A stretch of DNA of 9,243 nucleotides from a bacterium (GCA_021784535.1 JAJYHW010000007.1:1-9243); one strand, 5' to 3'; shown: positions 1 through 7,649, counted from the first letter of the stretch. The notes: generated from the letters alone by a model not told the origin. A program made the numbers and translations.

Positions 1-284
1 TGCTTACTTTTTTTCTTTCTTATCCTTTTTGCAACTCTTCCCATGCGTTCATGAATAAAGGTAGCAATGATTCCCACACCGATAAGAATATAAAAAATAG
101 TAAATAATTTTCCGGCATTCGTTTTCGGCACAAAATCTCCATACCCAACGGTTGCCAACGTAACTACTGAAAAATAGAAAGCATCAAGCCATTTCCATCG
201 TTCAACAATATGGTAAAAGATTGTTCCTGCAGCTAATACGATAACCGTTACAATAGTTAAAATCCGATACGTCTTATTTTCCAT
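1..284 (-). CDS. Two-TM potassium channel pore protein, 3' end outside window
   Basis: An open frame starts at the ATG at 284 and leaves the window after 94 codons, so the C-terminus is missing. The visible protein has one hydrophobic helix at about residues 7-26, a pore loop containing the K+ selectivity filter TVGYGD, then a second hydrophobic helix. It ends in a very basic stretch (GRVAKRIRKKKSK) that should lie in the cytoplasm. This is the minimal pore module of the Ion_trans_2 family, expected to form a tetrameric K+-selective channel in the inner membrane. No voltage-sensor helices precede the pore. A regulatory domain beyond the edge cannot be excluded. There is no Shine-Dalgarno. A TATTAT hexamer at 292-297 lies 7 nt before the ATG, so the message may be leaderless. 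The gene is divergent from the unknown gene at 320. Function is confident from the filter; physiological role is unknown. Confidence 0.88.
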   Translation of the reverse strand, partial: MENKTYRILTIVTVIVLAAGTIFYHIVERWKWLDAFYFSVVTLATVGYGDFVPKTNAGKLFTIFYILIGVGIIATFIHERMGRVAKRIRKKKSK

Positions 285-319
285 AAACTTTATAATAACC
301 AATCCACCCTTCCATAAGA

Positions 320-643
320 ATGGATTGTATATCTGACAATTTAGCAAGAAGATTTATGTCTCCCGAAGCATTTCCAGTTTATGCACAAACGCTACAAAAC
401 GAGCTGGGCAACAAAATTAAAGATGCATATAAAGAAACTTTAATTTGTAAAAGATATATTATTAGAGCAATTAAGAGACTTGAAAAACAAAATAGCAAAT
501 TTAAAATGTCTATCAAACTGGATGACATCAGAGAGGTAAAACTTACTGAGTCTGATTATAAAAGCATACAAGCCATCTTCGATAAACTACCTGAAGAAGC
601 AGTCGAAAATCCTTTCGAATACTCACGTTCAAAGAAAAAATAA
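320..643 (+). CDS. Hypothetical protein, 107 aa
   Basis: I do not recognise this protein. It is lysine- and glutamate-rich with no membrane segment or signal peptide, and residues 30-60 look mostly helical and basic. It ends in KKK. The start is uncertain: no Shine-Dalgarno precedes the ATG at 320, and the in-frame ATG at 356 is an alternative. It diverges from the potassium channel with 35 bp between starts. It converges on the recombinase remnant, whose stop is about 30 bp away. Length and amino-acid make-up suggest a real gene rather than a chance frame, but nothing in the sequence gives a function. It could belong to the same accessory segment as the recombinases next to it. Confidence 0.5.
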   Translation: MDCISDNLARRFMSPEAFPVYAQTLQNELGNKIKDAYKETLICKRYIIRAIKRLEKQNSKFKMSIKLDDIREVKLTESDYKSIQAIFDKLPEEAVENPFEYSRSKKK

Positions 644-674
644 TATGTTCCAATCTTAAAATTGCATGTTACAA

Positions 675-1300
<626 letters not shown>

Positions 1301-1335
1301 TTAGATAAGCATAAGAAAGTAGCAAGTATGTGTCG

Positions 1336-1359
1336 AAACGGTCTGTCTTACAAACGGTC
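1336..1359. repeat. Short direct repeat AAACGGTC x2 beside the recombinase
   Basis: The 8-mer AAACGGTC occurs at 1336-1343 and 1352-1359, 16 bp apart, in the 220-bp gap between the recombinase start and the methyltransferase start. Serine recombinases often bind sites next to their own gene, so this could be part of a recombination or operator site. Eight bases is short and chance is a real alternative. Confidence 0.25.
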
Positions 1360-1407
1360 GTATATGAGATTTATTTAGTAGCCTGCTATTGAAGAAACCA
1401 TATATAT

Positions 1408-1436
1408 TTGGTACAGTTTAAGCAACTTATTAATAA
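1408..1436 (+). promoter_or_regulatory. Putative promoter of the 467-aa methyltransferase gene
   Basis: TTGGTA at 1408-1413, a 17-bp spacer and TAATAA at 1431-1436 fit a sigma70-type promoter. The expected transcription start is within a few bases of the ATG at 1446, so the mRNA would have almost no leader. No Shine-Dalgarno is present, which agrees with a leaderless message. Confidence 0.4.
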
Positions 1437-1445
1437 TACAAAAAT

Positions 1446-2849
1446 ATGACCGAAGGTACATTTGATAATCTACCATCCCAACCAAAAGCTCCAAATCCCA
1501 GACTTCTTGAATTAAATGCAAAAGCAAAAAGTCCAGACGGCCTAACTCCACACGAGGAAGGTGAACGCAGAGGATTATTTGCTCATCCTGACCAGCCCGA
1601 AGCACAAAGATTACTGCAAAAAGAATATCTTTCTTCTTTGGGATTAGGAGAAATGAGTGATAAGGAACGTGAACGATTGAGAGCTATCAGAGCTGAAAAC
1701 TATGCACGAAGACAACGAGAAGAGCCTCAAATAGAACCAACTAGAAGAACGGAAGAAGATAGAGATATGAGCGGAGATCAAGCACAAGCACGAAGCCATG
1801 AATTGCAATTGCTGTATACGCAAGCCAAACTTGCAGCTCTCAAAGAGCATTGGCAAGGAGATCCTAAAACTATTATAGACCACATGATTGATGATATGCC
1901 TGATGATGTAACAGTATATACCATGGATACCTTAGCTCGTATGCCAAAAGATGAACCTAAACCACTTGAACTGTACCTTTTAAGTCATGCACGAACCCTA
2001 CCAGATTTTACCGATGGTAAGCCAGAAGGTGCGCTTTCCGTAATGGAAAGTATGCGCTGTCTTCGGGATGAAGTAAGAACGAAAAAATTTTTACTCGGAA
2101 TTAGAGAAGCAATAGCTAATTTGGATGCTTCGGGGGTTGATGTCATACGAATGTGCAATGCTGGTACAGGAGCAATTCCAATTCTTGCTATCTATGCCGC
2201 TCTCTGTTCAGATAAAGTAAAATGTGATGCTTTGGAATTAAATCCTAATGCTGCACAAATTGCACATGAGGTTGTCAAAGAATTTGGTCTTCAAGATCGT
2301 ATCCATGTAAGACAAGCAGATGCCACAAAATTTGAACCAGATGAACCATTGGATTTTCTTGTATCTGAAACTATGCACTCTGGATTAACAGCAGAACCAA
2401 TTGTGCAAATTCTCTCTAATCTCCAACCTCATGTTAAAGATAGCGGTATTACTTTGCCAAGCAGGGTAAATATACAGGCATCTTTAGTTTCTCTTGCAGA
2501 TTATGCAAGTCCAAATGGTAAGTTCGTTAAAATTTATGGAGACATGCATCCTCTAACAGATCAAGATTGGCAGGAAGTAGCAAGCTACAGCCCAGGAGAT
2601 AATTTGGACGAAATATCTATTACTATACCAACTGGAGATAAACCCAAAGGAAACTATATGGTTGGTATAACGAGTACTGTTGATGTTGGCACTCAACATA
2701 TTGCTCCTTATCAATCTTTAATTACAATGCCCCAATATGTACGAGATACAAAATCCGATCCACGTATTTTTACTTTAACAGGAAATGCTCAAGATCCGAT
2801 TAATGTTAAATATAGACCAGGAGAGACGTTAGAAGGAAAAGCCGCTTAA
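1446..2849 (+). CDS. SAM-dependent methyltransferase, PRMT-like, 467 aa
   Basis: The centre is a class I Rossmann methyltransferase. Motif I is VIRMCNAGTGAIPIL (about 233-247) for SAM binding. An acidic strand end follows, DALELNP (E264), then QADATKF (D292). The strand-4 segment DFLVSETMHSGL (about 303-314) resembles the SE-containing loop of protein arginine methyltransferases. A beta-rich C-terminal part follows (about 335-455), as in PRMT-type enzymes. The first 115 residues are a highly charged, probably disordered region with an Arg/Glu-rich coil (about 72-107). There is no signal peptide or membrane helix, so it is cytoplasmic. It is longer than a stand-alone methyltransferase of this kind. 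The substrate is unknown; protein or peptide is a guess from the PRMT resemblance. The gene converges on the integrase with 12 bp between stops and is flanked by two recombinases, so it may be element cargo. The fold is fairly sure, the subfamily is not. Confidence 0.75.
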   Translation: MTEGTFDNLPSQPKAPNPRLLELNAKAKSPDGLTPHEEGERRGLFAHPDQPEAQRLLQKEYLSSLGLGEMSDKERERLRAIRAENYARRQREEPQIEPTRRTEEDRDMSGDQAQARSHELQLLYTQAKLAALKEHWQGDPKTIIDHMIDDMPDDVTVYTMDTLARMPKDEPKPLELYLLSHARTLPDFTDGKPEGALSVMESMRCLRDEVRTKKFLLGIREAIANLDASGVDVIRMCNAGTGAIPILAIYAALCSDKVKCDALELNPNAAQIAHEVVKEFGLQDRIHVRQADATKFEPDEPLDFLVSETMHSGLTAEPIVQILSNLQPHVKDSGITLPSRVNIQASLVSLADYASPNGKFVKIYGDMHPLTDQDWQEVASYSPGDNLDEISITIPTGDKPKGNYMVGITSTVDVGTQHIAPYQSLITMPQYVRDTKSDPRIFTLTGNAQDPINVKYRPGETLEGKAA

Positions 2850-2861
2850 TTCTTTAACCTA

Positions 2862-3887
2862 TTATATTCTTGGAAATACAACCTCAATCTTCACCACTCC
2901 ATTACTCTCAAAAATTTTGAATTCGTATTGCGCGGGCCTGATGAGTCCTGCTATTTTTAATGCTTTCTTTGCTTTCTCAAGAAACTCTTGCGGAGTTATC
3001 GGTGTTTGCAACACGCCACTATCTTCAATTACGGGTTGTATATCGGACAAGTCATAATGAGAATACGCATCATCTGTCACCTTAAAACTATCATGCCTCA
3101 AAGATCGAGACACCAGTTGCCCAGGATGCTTTCTCAATCTGCTGAGTGAATAAATATCTCGCAACCTATGGCAAGAAACGTCATACCCTACTATTCCAAG
3201 TTTCTTCGCTCCTCTTTTTAACAGCTTGTTAGCCGTCTTTTTTGTTATTTTAAACAATCGTTCATTATTAATCCGTTCACGAAGAATTGGTAGGAAATGT
3301 GAATGAATAGGAGTCCATTCTTCTTCCTGACTCTTAGGAGTTCTTAAACGAATATAGGGAGTATCTGCATCAAGTCGTAAGTCGCTGCCACTCATGGCTT
3401 CCACTTCTCCTACTCGAAAGCCGTGCAGGAGAATAAGTTCTAACGCAAGACAATGCTCTCTTTTTGATTCTCTTATGTGCCTATTATCAAACGAGTTTGG
3501 TTCACAACCTGCTTTTATAACTTCTAACGCTTTTTCTTCACTCAATAAATGCCACTTTTTCTTTGGTACTCTTGGTTTAATAATCTTGTAGGACCAATCT
3601 CTCTCAAACAGGTCTGCATATTTATAGCACCACGTAACAAATGCTCGTAACCAGTTGCCTAATGTTGCTTTTGATGATGCTTCATCCCAGCCATTAGCAT
3701 ATAGTTCTTGCTGAAATGCTTTTACATTCTCGATATTGAAAGGCTTGCCATCTAAAAATGCAGCAAGACGGTTAAGAATATCTTCTTTACGTTTTATTGT
3801 AGTGTTTTCAACAAGTCCTTTTTCTACACAGTAGACTTCGAGGTACTCTTTAACAGCAGACTTGAATTGGTCGAATGTTATTTCCAT
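2862..3887 (-). CDS. Tyrosine recombinase / integrase, 341 aa
   Basis: The N-terminal part (about 5-95) looks like the helical core-binding domain. The catalytic domain from about 113 has the full set of active-site residues: Arg158 in HGFRVGE, Lys185 in RTPKS, His240 and Arg243 in CHRLRD, His265 in SLRHDS and the nucleophile Tyr275 in DDAYSHYD. It should cut and rejoin DNA through a 3'-phosphotyrosine and is predicted to be active. About 66 residues follow the tyrosine, with a helical PQEFLEKAKKALKIAG segment and a beta-rich end; this is longer than in Xer-type enzymes. The gene starts 227 bp from the 3' end of tRNA-Ile and points away from it, the standard layout of an integrase at the tRNA end of an integrated element. 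No Shine-Dalgarno was seen before the ATG. Housekeeping XerC/D is unlikely because of the context and the tail. Confidence 0.92.
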   Translation of the reverse strand: MEITFDQFKSAVKEYLEVYCVEKGLVENTTIKRKEDILNRLAAFLDGKPFNIENVKAFQQELYANGWDEASSKATLGNWLRAFVTWCYKYADLFERDWSYKIIKPRVPKKKWHLLSEEKALEVIKAGCEPNSFDNRHIRESKREHCLALELILLHGFRVGEVEAMSGSDLRLDADTPYIRLRTPKSQEEEWTPIHSHFLPILRERINNERLFKITKKTANKLLKRGAKKLGIVGYDVSCHRLRDIYSLSRLRKHPGQLVSRSLRHDSFKVTDDAYSHYDLSDIQPVIEDSGVLQTPITPQEFLEKAKKALKIAGLIRPAQYEFKIFESNGVVKIEVVFPRI

Positions 3888-3952
3888 AAGTCAAAAGACT
3901 CATGGTACACAGAATTTTTCCGACCTCTACCCTATTCTATTCTGTTCATGAT

Positions 3953-4113
3953 GTGATTCTTTTTCTATTTGACTGGTGAAATTACAAGCTCTCCTGCTTA
4001 ATACAACTGCTTGCGACTTTCACTAGCTATCTCCATAGGATTTCTCCGATATAGCTTCATGAAAGATTAGCTCTCAAGACTTGTAACGTATTTTGTCAAA
4101 CAAAAAGAATCAC
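3953..4113. repeat. Inverted repeat between integrase and tRNA-Ile (possible att arm sites)
   Basis: GTGATTCTTTTT at 3953-3964 (plus) is repeated perfectly in inverted orientation at 4102-4113. The match resumes outside with TTTGAC in both arms after 1 or 3 intervening bases. The right arm starts 1 nt after the CCA end of tRNA-Ile. Integrases commonly bind paired arm sites flanking the crossover point, so these may be such sites. The rest of the 227-bp gap holds no convincing gene. No second copy of the tRNA 3' end was found in the window, so the far attachment site is not visible. Confidence 0.45.
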
Positions 4114-4114
4114 T

Positions 4115-4189
4115 TGGTGGGCCGTAATAGAGTCGAACTATTCACCTCGTCTTTATCAGAGACGCGTTCTACCGCTGAACCAACGGCCC
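4115..4189 (-). tRNA. tRNA-Ile(GAU)
   Basis: The sequence folds into a complete cloverleaf: acceptor GGGCCGT with ACGGCCC, D arm GTTC/GAAC, anticodon stem CGTCT/AGACG with loop CTGATAA (anticodon GAT), and T arm AATAG/CTATT with loop TTCGACT. The CCA end is encoded in the DNA (4115-4117). It is the last member of a short minus-strand run that includes two truncated tRNA-like pieces and a GIY-YIG gene. It is the likely attachment gene of the integrase element on its 3' side. Confidence 0.96.
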
Positions 4190-4215
4190 AATCTTTAATT
4201 TATAGCTTCGTGGTA

Positions 4216-4270
4216 GAACCAGTTACTCCTACATTATCAGGAACGCGCTCTACCACTGAGCCATGCGCCC
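4216..4270 (-). pseudogene. Truncated tRNA-like fragment, Ile-like (5' part only)
   Basis: From 4270 the minus strand reads like the first 55 nt of a tRNA: GGGCGCA acceptor strand, D arm GCTC AGTGGTA GAGC, and an anticodon loop CTGATAA identical to that of tRNA-Ile(GAU) next door. The anticodon stem no longer pairs well (CGTTC against TGTAG). The T arm fades after GGTTC, and no TGCGCCC acceptor partner or CCA follows before tRNA-Ile begins 81 nt downstream. It therefore cannot be a functional tRNA. It starts 4 nt after the stop codon of the GIY-YIG gene. I read it as a decayed or duplicated tRNA-Ile relative. Confidence 0.75.
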
Positions 4271-4274
4271 AAAA

Positions 4275-4517
4275 TTATTGTTTTAATACTTCTTTTAAAA
4301 AGGCTCTTCCTTTACCAGATTTTAGAAAACGCTCTCTTCTAGCCGCCTCTAATCTTGTGCTATATGTTTCTTTATATACCAACTTATATGGTCCCGTATG
4401 ACTTGTATATTTTGTTTTCCCCGAATTATGTTGTTCAAGTCTCTTTTCTACATTATTTGAATATCCAGTATATAATCGCTGGTTCAAAAGACTCTTCAAA
4501 ACATATACATAATACAT
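4275..4517 (-). CDS. Small GIY-YIG nuclease, 80 aa, embedded between tRNA fragments
   Basis: The protein is a bare GIY-YIG domain. MYYVYVLKS carries the first motif, LYTG (15-18) the second, and Arg26 and His30 lie in EKRLEQH. The metal-binding Glu62 is in RRERFLKSGKGR. All catalytic residues are present, so it is probably able to nick or cut DNA, or possibly structured RNA. It matches the short single-domain family often called UPF0213/YhbQ-like. I chose the ATG at 4517 because an upstream in-frame ATG (4589) would force translation through tRNA sequence. The start lies where the T loop of the upstream tRNA fragment would be, and the stop is 4 nt before the next fragment. No good Shine-Dalgarno is seen. 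A promoter at 4647-4675 could serve the whole run. The tight embedding suggests a tRNA-associated homing-like cassette; that is inference. Confidence 0.88.
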   Translation of the reverse strand: MYYVYVLKSLLNQRLYTGYSNNVEKRLEQHNSGKTKYTSHTGPYKLVYKETYSTRLEAARRERFLKSGKGRAFLKEVLKQ

Positions 4518-4518
4518 T

Positions 4519-4573
4519 TCCAACCAAGTACCTGTCGCCTCAGGCGACCGCTCTACCACTGAGCCATGCGCCC
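4519..4573 (-). pseudogene. Truncated tRNA-like fragment upstream of GIY-YIG gene
   Basis: From 4573 the minus strand gives the acceptor 5' strand GGGCGCA, a perfect D arm (GCTC/GAGC), then a hairpin GTCGC CTGAG GCGAC in the anticodon position with a 5-nt rather than 7-nt loop. AGGTACTTGGTTGGAAA follows, resembling a variable loop and the start of a T arm. The sequence then becomes the nuclease reading frame (ATG at 4517). There is no 3' acceptor strand or CCA. Translating across it yields AHGSVVERSPEATGTWLE, a tRNA-derived artefact. Confidence 0.72.
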
Positions 4574-4646
4574 GGGCACGTCTTCCCAATCAAACTCGGG
4601 ATACCGAATAAAGACTATCATCAGGATCAAAAAGACGTTAGAGCAT

Positions 4647-4675
4647 ATTATACAATATTCTGCGCTTTATTTGTA
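4647..4675 (-). promoter_or_regulatory. Putative promoter of the tRNA-fragment/GIY-YIG/tRNA-Ile run
   Basis: On the minus strand a perfect TATAAT lies at 4652-4647, preceded 17 bp upstream by a weak TACAAA (4675-4670). The transcript would start near 4640 and pass through the first tRNA fragment, the nuclease, the second fragment and tRNA-Ile. The -10 is convincing, the -35 is not. Confidence 0.5.
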
Positions 4676-4696
4676 GGTTTTCGCGTTATCTAAAAA

Positions 4697-4870
4697 TTAT
4701 GAAGCCAAACGAGGATGCATAAACTGCCTTCCAAATCGACTGCCTGTTTTTGGTACTCGAAGGAAATACAGTAGTTTTCTGCCCACAATCTCACCTGCCG
4801 GTTCTTTCATTCGCTGCCATAACACCCTAGCCCAACCGGTCGTTACCTGAATACTATCCTTTATAGTCAT
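4697..4870 (-). CDS. Small hypothetical protein, 57 aa (possibly 3' part of an interrupted gene)
   Basis: This frame encodes MTIKDSIQVTTGWARVLWQR..., basic and tryptophan-containing, without a clear membrane helix; I do not recognise it. It has no Shine-Dalgarno of its own. The same frame continues upstream to an ATG at 4921 with an excellent Shine-Dalgarno, interrupted only by one TAA at 4882-4880 (codon 14). The natural gene may therefore be 4697-4921 (74 codons plus stop), with a stop mutation or sequencing error, and this the surviving 3' part. It lies 47 bp after the stop of the 80-aa membrane-protein gene on the same strand. Confidence 0.4.
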   Translation of the reverse strand: MTIKDSIQVTTGWARVLWQRMKEPAGEIVGRKLLYFLRVPKTGSRFGRQFMHPRLAS

Positions 4871-4879
4871 TGTCGACTG

Positions 4880-4921
4880 TTAAAATGCCTTATCAAATAT
4901 GTGAGTTAATGATTCGTTCAT
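4880..4921 (-). CDS. 13-codon ORF with strong Shine-Dalgarno, coupled to the gene before it
   Basis: The ATG at 4921 overlaps the TGA stop of the preceding 80-aa gene (ATGA). It is preceded by AAGGAG at 4933-4928 with a 6-nt spacer, the best ribosome-binding site in the window. The frame reads MNESLTHIFDKAF and hits TAA. Past the stop the same frame continues as the 57-aa ORF at 4870. A start this well equipped is unlikely to serve only 13 codons, which supports an interrupted gene, though a leader-peptide role cannot be excluded. Confidence 0.4.
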   Translation of the reverse strand: MNESLTHIFDKAF

Positions 4922-5160
4922 ACGTATCTCCTTGCTCCAAATAACAAAAACGCAAAGGCAATAGCAGCGAATAACAGTGTGATTGCTACCGCTTCATTCG
5001 CTAAAATATCTTTTGCCAAATTGCTTTTTTCTCTTTCAGCCATATTCTTTATAGCACTAATGAATACTCTCTTCCTGGCTGCATAACCACTTCTTGCGTA
5101 TTTCTGTATGTCTTCTGAGACTGCCTCCCATTCGACAACGCGAGAATTGCTTGCCACCAT
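4918..5160 (-). CDS. Small tail-anchored membrane protein, 80 aa, unknown
   Basis: Residues 1-52 are soluble and charged, with a likely helix around YARSGYAARKRVFISAIKNMAEREKS. Residues about 57-74 form one hydrophobic helix (VAITLLFAAIAFAFLLF) followed by GARRYV. The positive tail after the helix and the lack of a signal peptide suggest a single-span protein with a short C-terminal tail; the orientation is uncertain. I do not recognise a family. The ATG at 5160 has no Shine-Dalgarno; a GTG follows directly as an alternative. Its stop overlaps the next start (ATGA), so the two are probably translationally coupled. Confidence 0.55.
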   Translation of the reverse strand: MVASNSRVVEWEAVSEDIQKYARSGYAARKRVFISAIKNMAEREKSNLAKDILANEAVAITLLFAAIAFAFLLFGARRYV

Positions 5161-5280
5161 CGGATAATATTTTTTTCAATTTTTTGTATTTGCCTTGTCA
5201 TATATCCCCAGTATACGCTCACTGACAAATACTGCTTTATTTCAATCTTATAAAATGCTTACAAATGAGAAGTTATATGA

Positions 5281-5319
5281 AGTCTCTAGTCTCTGATCCC
5301 TAAAACCTGATCCTTAAAA
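5281..5319. repeat. Degenerate tandem repeats after tRNA-Cys
   Basis: Immediately 3' of tRNA-Cys are two tandem copies of AGTCTCT (5281-5287, 5288-5294), then GATCCCTAAAACCT followed by GATCCTTAAAAT. This looks like slippage-generated intergenic repeat DNA. No terminator-like hairpin is evident here. Confidence 0.5.
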
Positions 5320-5395
5320 TGGAGGCGCGAAAGGGAGTCGAACCCTTGCATGGAAGTTTTGCAAACTCCTGCGTTAACCACTTCGCCACCGCGCC
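5320..5395 (-). tRNA. tRNA-Cys(GCA)
   Basis: Complete cloverleaf: acceptor GGCGCGG with TCGCGCC, anticodon stem GGAGT/ACTTC with loop TTGCAAA (anticodon GCA), T arm AGGG TTCGACT CCCT, and discriminator T. CCA is encoded (5320-5322). It is a separate unit with its own upstream promoter and is not part of the ribosomal transcript, which ends at the terminator at 5523-5546. Confidence 0.96.
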
Positions 5396-5398
5396 GAG

Positions 5399-5454
5399 TC
5401 AAATTCTGCTTCGCCTAAACGAATGTGAATTTGATGAGAACCGCGTCTCACGCG
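5399..5454 (-). other. Structured leader of the tRNA-Cys transcript
   Basis: Two hairpins lie between the promoter and tRNA-Cys. CCGCG/CGCGG type pairing occurs at 5440-5454. An 8-bp arm TCAAATTC/GAATTTGA (5399-5406 with 5427-5434) contains an inner TTCG/CGAA pairing. The second ends 3 nt before the mature 5' end of the tRNA. They may guide 5' processing or protect the precursor; this is inference from structure only. Confidence 0.45.
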
Positions 5455-5469
5455 GCCGTTTCTTATAGC

Positions 5470-5498
5470 ATCTTACCATAATCTAGCCTCACTAGCAA
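5470..5498 (-). promoter_or_regulatory. Putative promoter of tRNA-Cys
   Basis: Minus strand TTGCTA (5498-5493), 17-bp spacer, TAAGAT (5475-5470). The start would be near 5463, giving a leader of about 68 nt before tRNA-Cys. It lies just downstream of the ribosomal terminator, which supports an independent unit. Confidence 0.5.
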
Positions 5499-5522
5499 GC
5501 TAGCTCTACTAAAACTAAAAAC

Positions 5523-5546
5523 AAAAAACCCCGATAAACGGGGTTT
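5523..5546 (-). terminator. Intrinsic terminator of the 16S rRNA transcript
   Basis: On the minus strand an 8-bp stem AAACCCCG/CGGGGTTT with a 5-nt loop (5526-5546) is followed by a run of T (TTTTTTGTTTTT). It sits about 330 nt after the mature 16S 3' end and ends the ribosomal transcript before tRNA-Cys. Confidence 0.9.
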
Positions 5547-5586
5547 CATTGTCAATTAACAGCATACTCCGTCAAGAACGGATGCG

Positions 5587-7458
<1,872 letters not shown>

Positions 7459-7493
7459 TTCGAGCACGATGCGTAATGTGCTCGAAAGGTATA

Positions 7494-7512
7494 CTGTCAA
7501 TTGTTAAAGTGC
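7494..7512 (-). promoter_or_regulatory. boxA-like antitermination element in the 16S leader
   Basis: The minus strand reads GCACTTTAACAATTGACAG, close to the rrn boxA TGCTCTTTAACA known from Escherichia coli. boxA in the nascent RNA binds NusB-S10 and makes RNA polymerase resistant to termination. Its position between promoter and 16S is as expected. The embedded TTGACA has no good -10 at the right distance, so I do not read it as a promoter. Confidence 0.65.
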
Positions 7513-7539
7513 TACATATGTAAAAATGCTCAAAAGATC

Positions 7540-7562
7540 AAAAAACCCCGCCACAGGCGAGG
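7540..7562 (-). terminator. Intrinsic terminator inside the 16S leader
   Basis: On the minus strand CCTCGCC TGT GGCGGGG forms a 7-bp stem with a 3-nt loop followed by six T. It lies about 55-75 nt downstream of the consensus promoter at 7622-7649 and about 30 nt upstream of boxA. It could stop read-through from the glycosylase operon, attenuate rRNA synthesis, or end a short RNA of about 78 nt. A further hairpin CCCGA/TCGGG (7572-7586) precedes it. Confidence 0.8.
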
Positions 7563-7621
7563 TATACTCGTCCCGACCAAATCGGGATTCCTTGGCGAAA
7601 GCATTTACATACTGTCTCCAC

Positions 7622-7649
7622 ATTATAGACTATTTTAGCCTTATGTCAA
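7622..7649 (-). promoter_or_regulatory. Consensus sigma70 promoter of the 16S rRNA unit
   Basis: Minus strand TTGACA (7649-7644) and TATAAT (7627-7622), both perfect hexamers with a 16-bp spacer. Transcription should start near 7615, giving a leader of about 270 nt. It lies 30 bp after the glycosylase stop. It is the strongest promoter in the window, as expected for rRNA. Confidence 0.88.

Larger units (their letters stand above)
4246..4573. repeat. 25-bp direct repeat of tRNA 5' sequence flanking the GIY-YIG gene
   Basis: Positions 4246-4270 and 4549-4573 are identical over 25 bp and lie 303 bp apart. Both correspond to the acceptor 5' strand, D arm and base 26 of a tRNA. The nuclease gene with its flanks fills the interval exactly, as if one repeat plus the gene formed a mobile or duplicated unit. 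Beyond the repeat the two copies diverge at the anticodon arm. Confidence 0.85.

Noticed and set aside
3998..4060. 20-codon minus-strand ORF MKLYRRNPMEIASESRKQLY between tRNA-Ile and the integrase
   Set aside because: Too short, with no Shine-Dalgarno or recognisable family; an excisionase is normally longer.
4216..4573. A single tRNA split by an intron encoding the nuclease
   Set aside because: No 3' half with TGCGCCC and CCA is found, and both pieces are 5' parts with the same sequence.
4518..4589. N-terminal extension of the GIY-YIG protein reading GRRARAHGSVVERS
   Set aside because: It is translation of the tRNA-like fragment; the conserved domain starts at the ATG at 4517.
4093..4693. 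Plus-strand frames of about 100 aa
   Set aside because: They run antisense to tRNA-Ile, the tRNA fragments and the GIY-YIG gene and have no protein-like features.
7494..7499. TTGACA on the minus strand as a second rRNA promoter
   Set aside because: No acceptable -10 at 16-18 bp, and the sequence is better explained as the tail of boxA.
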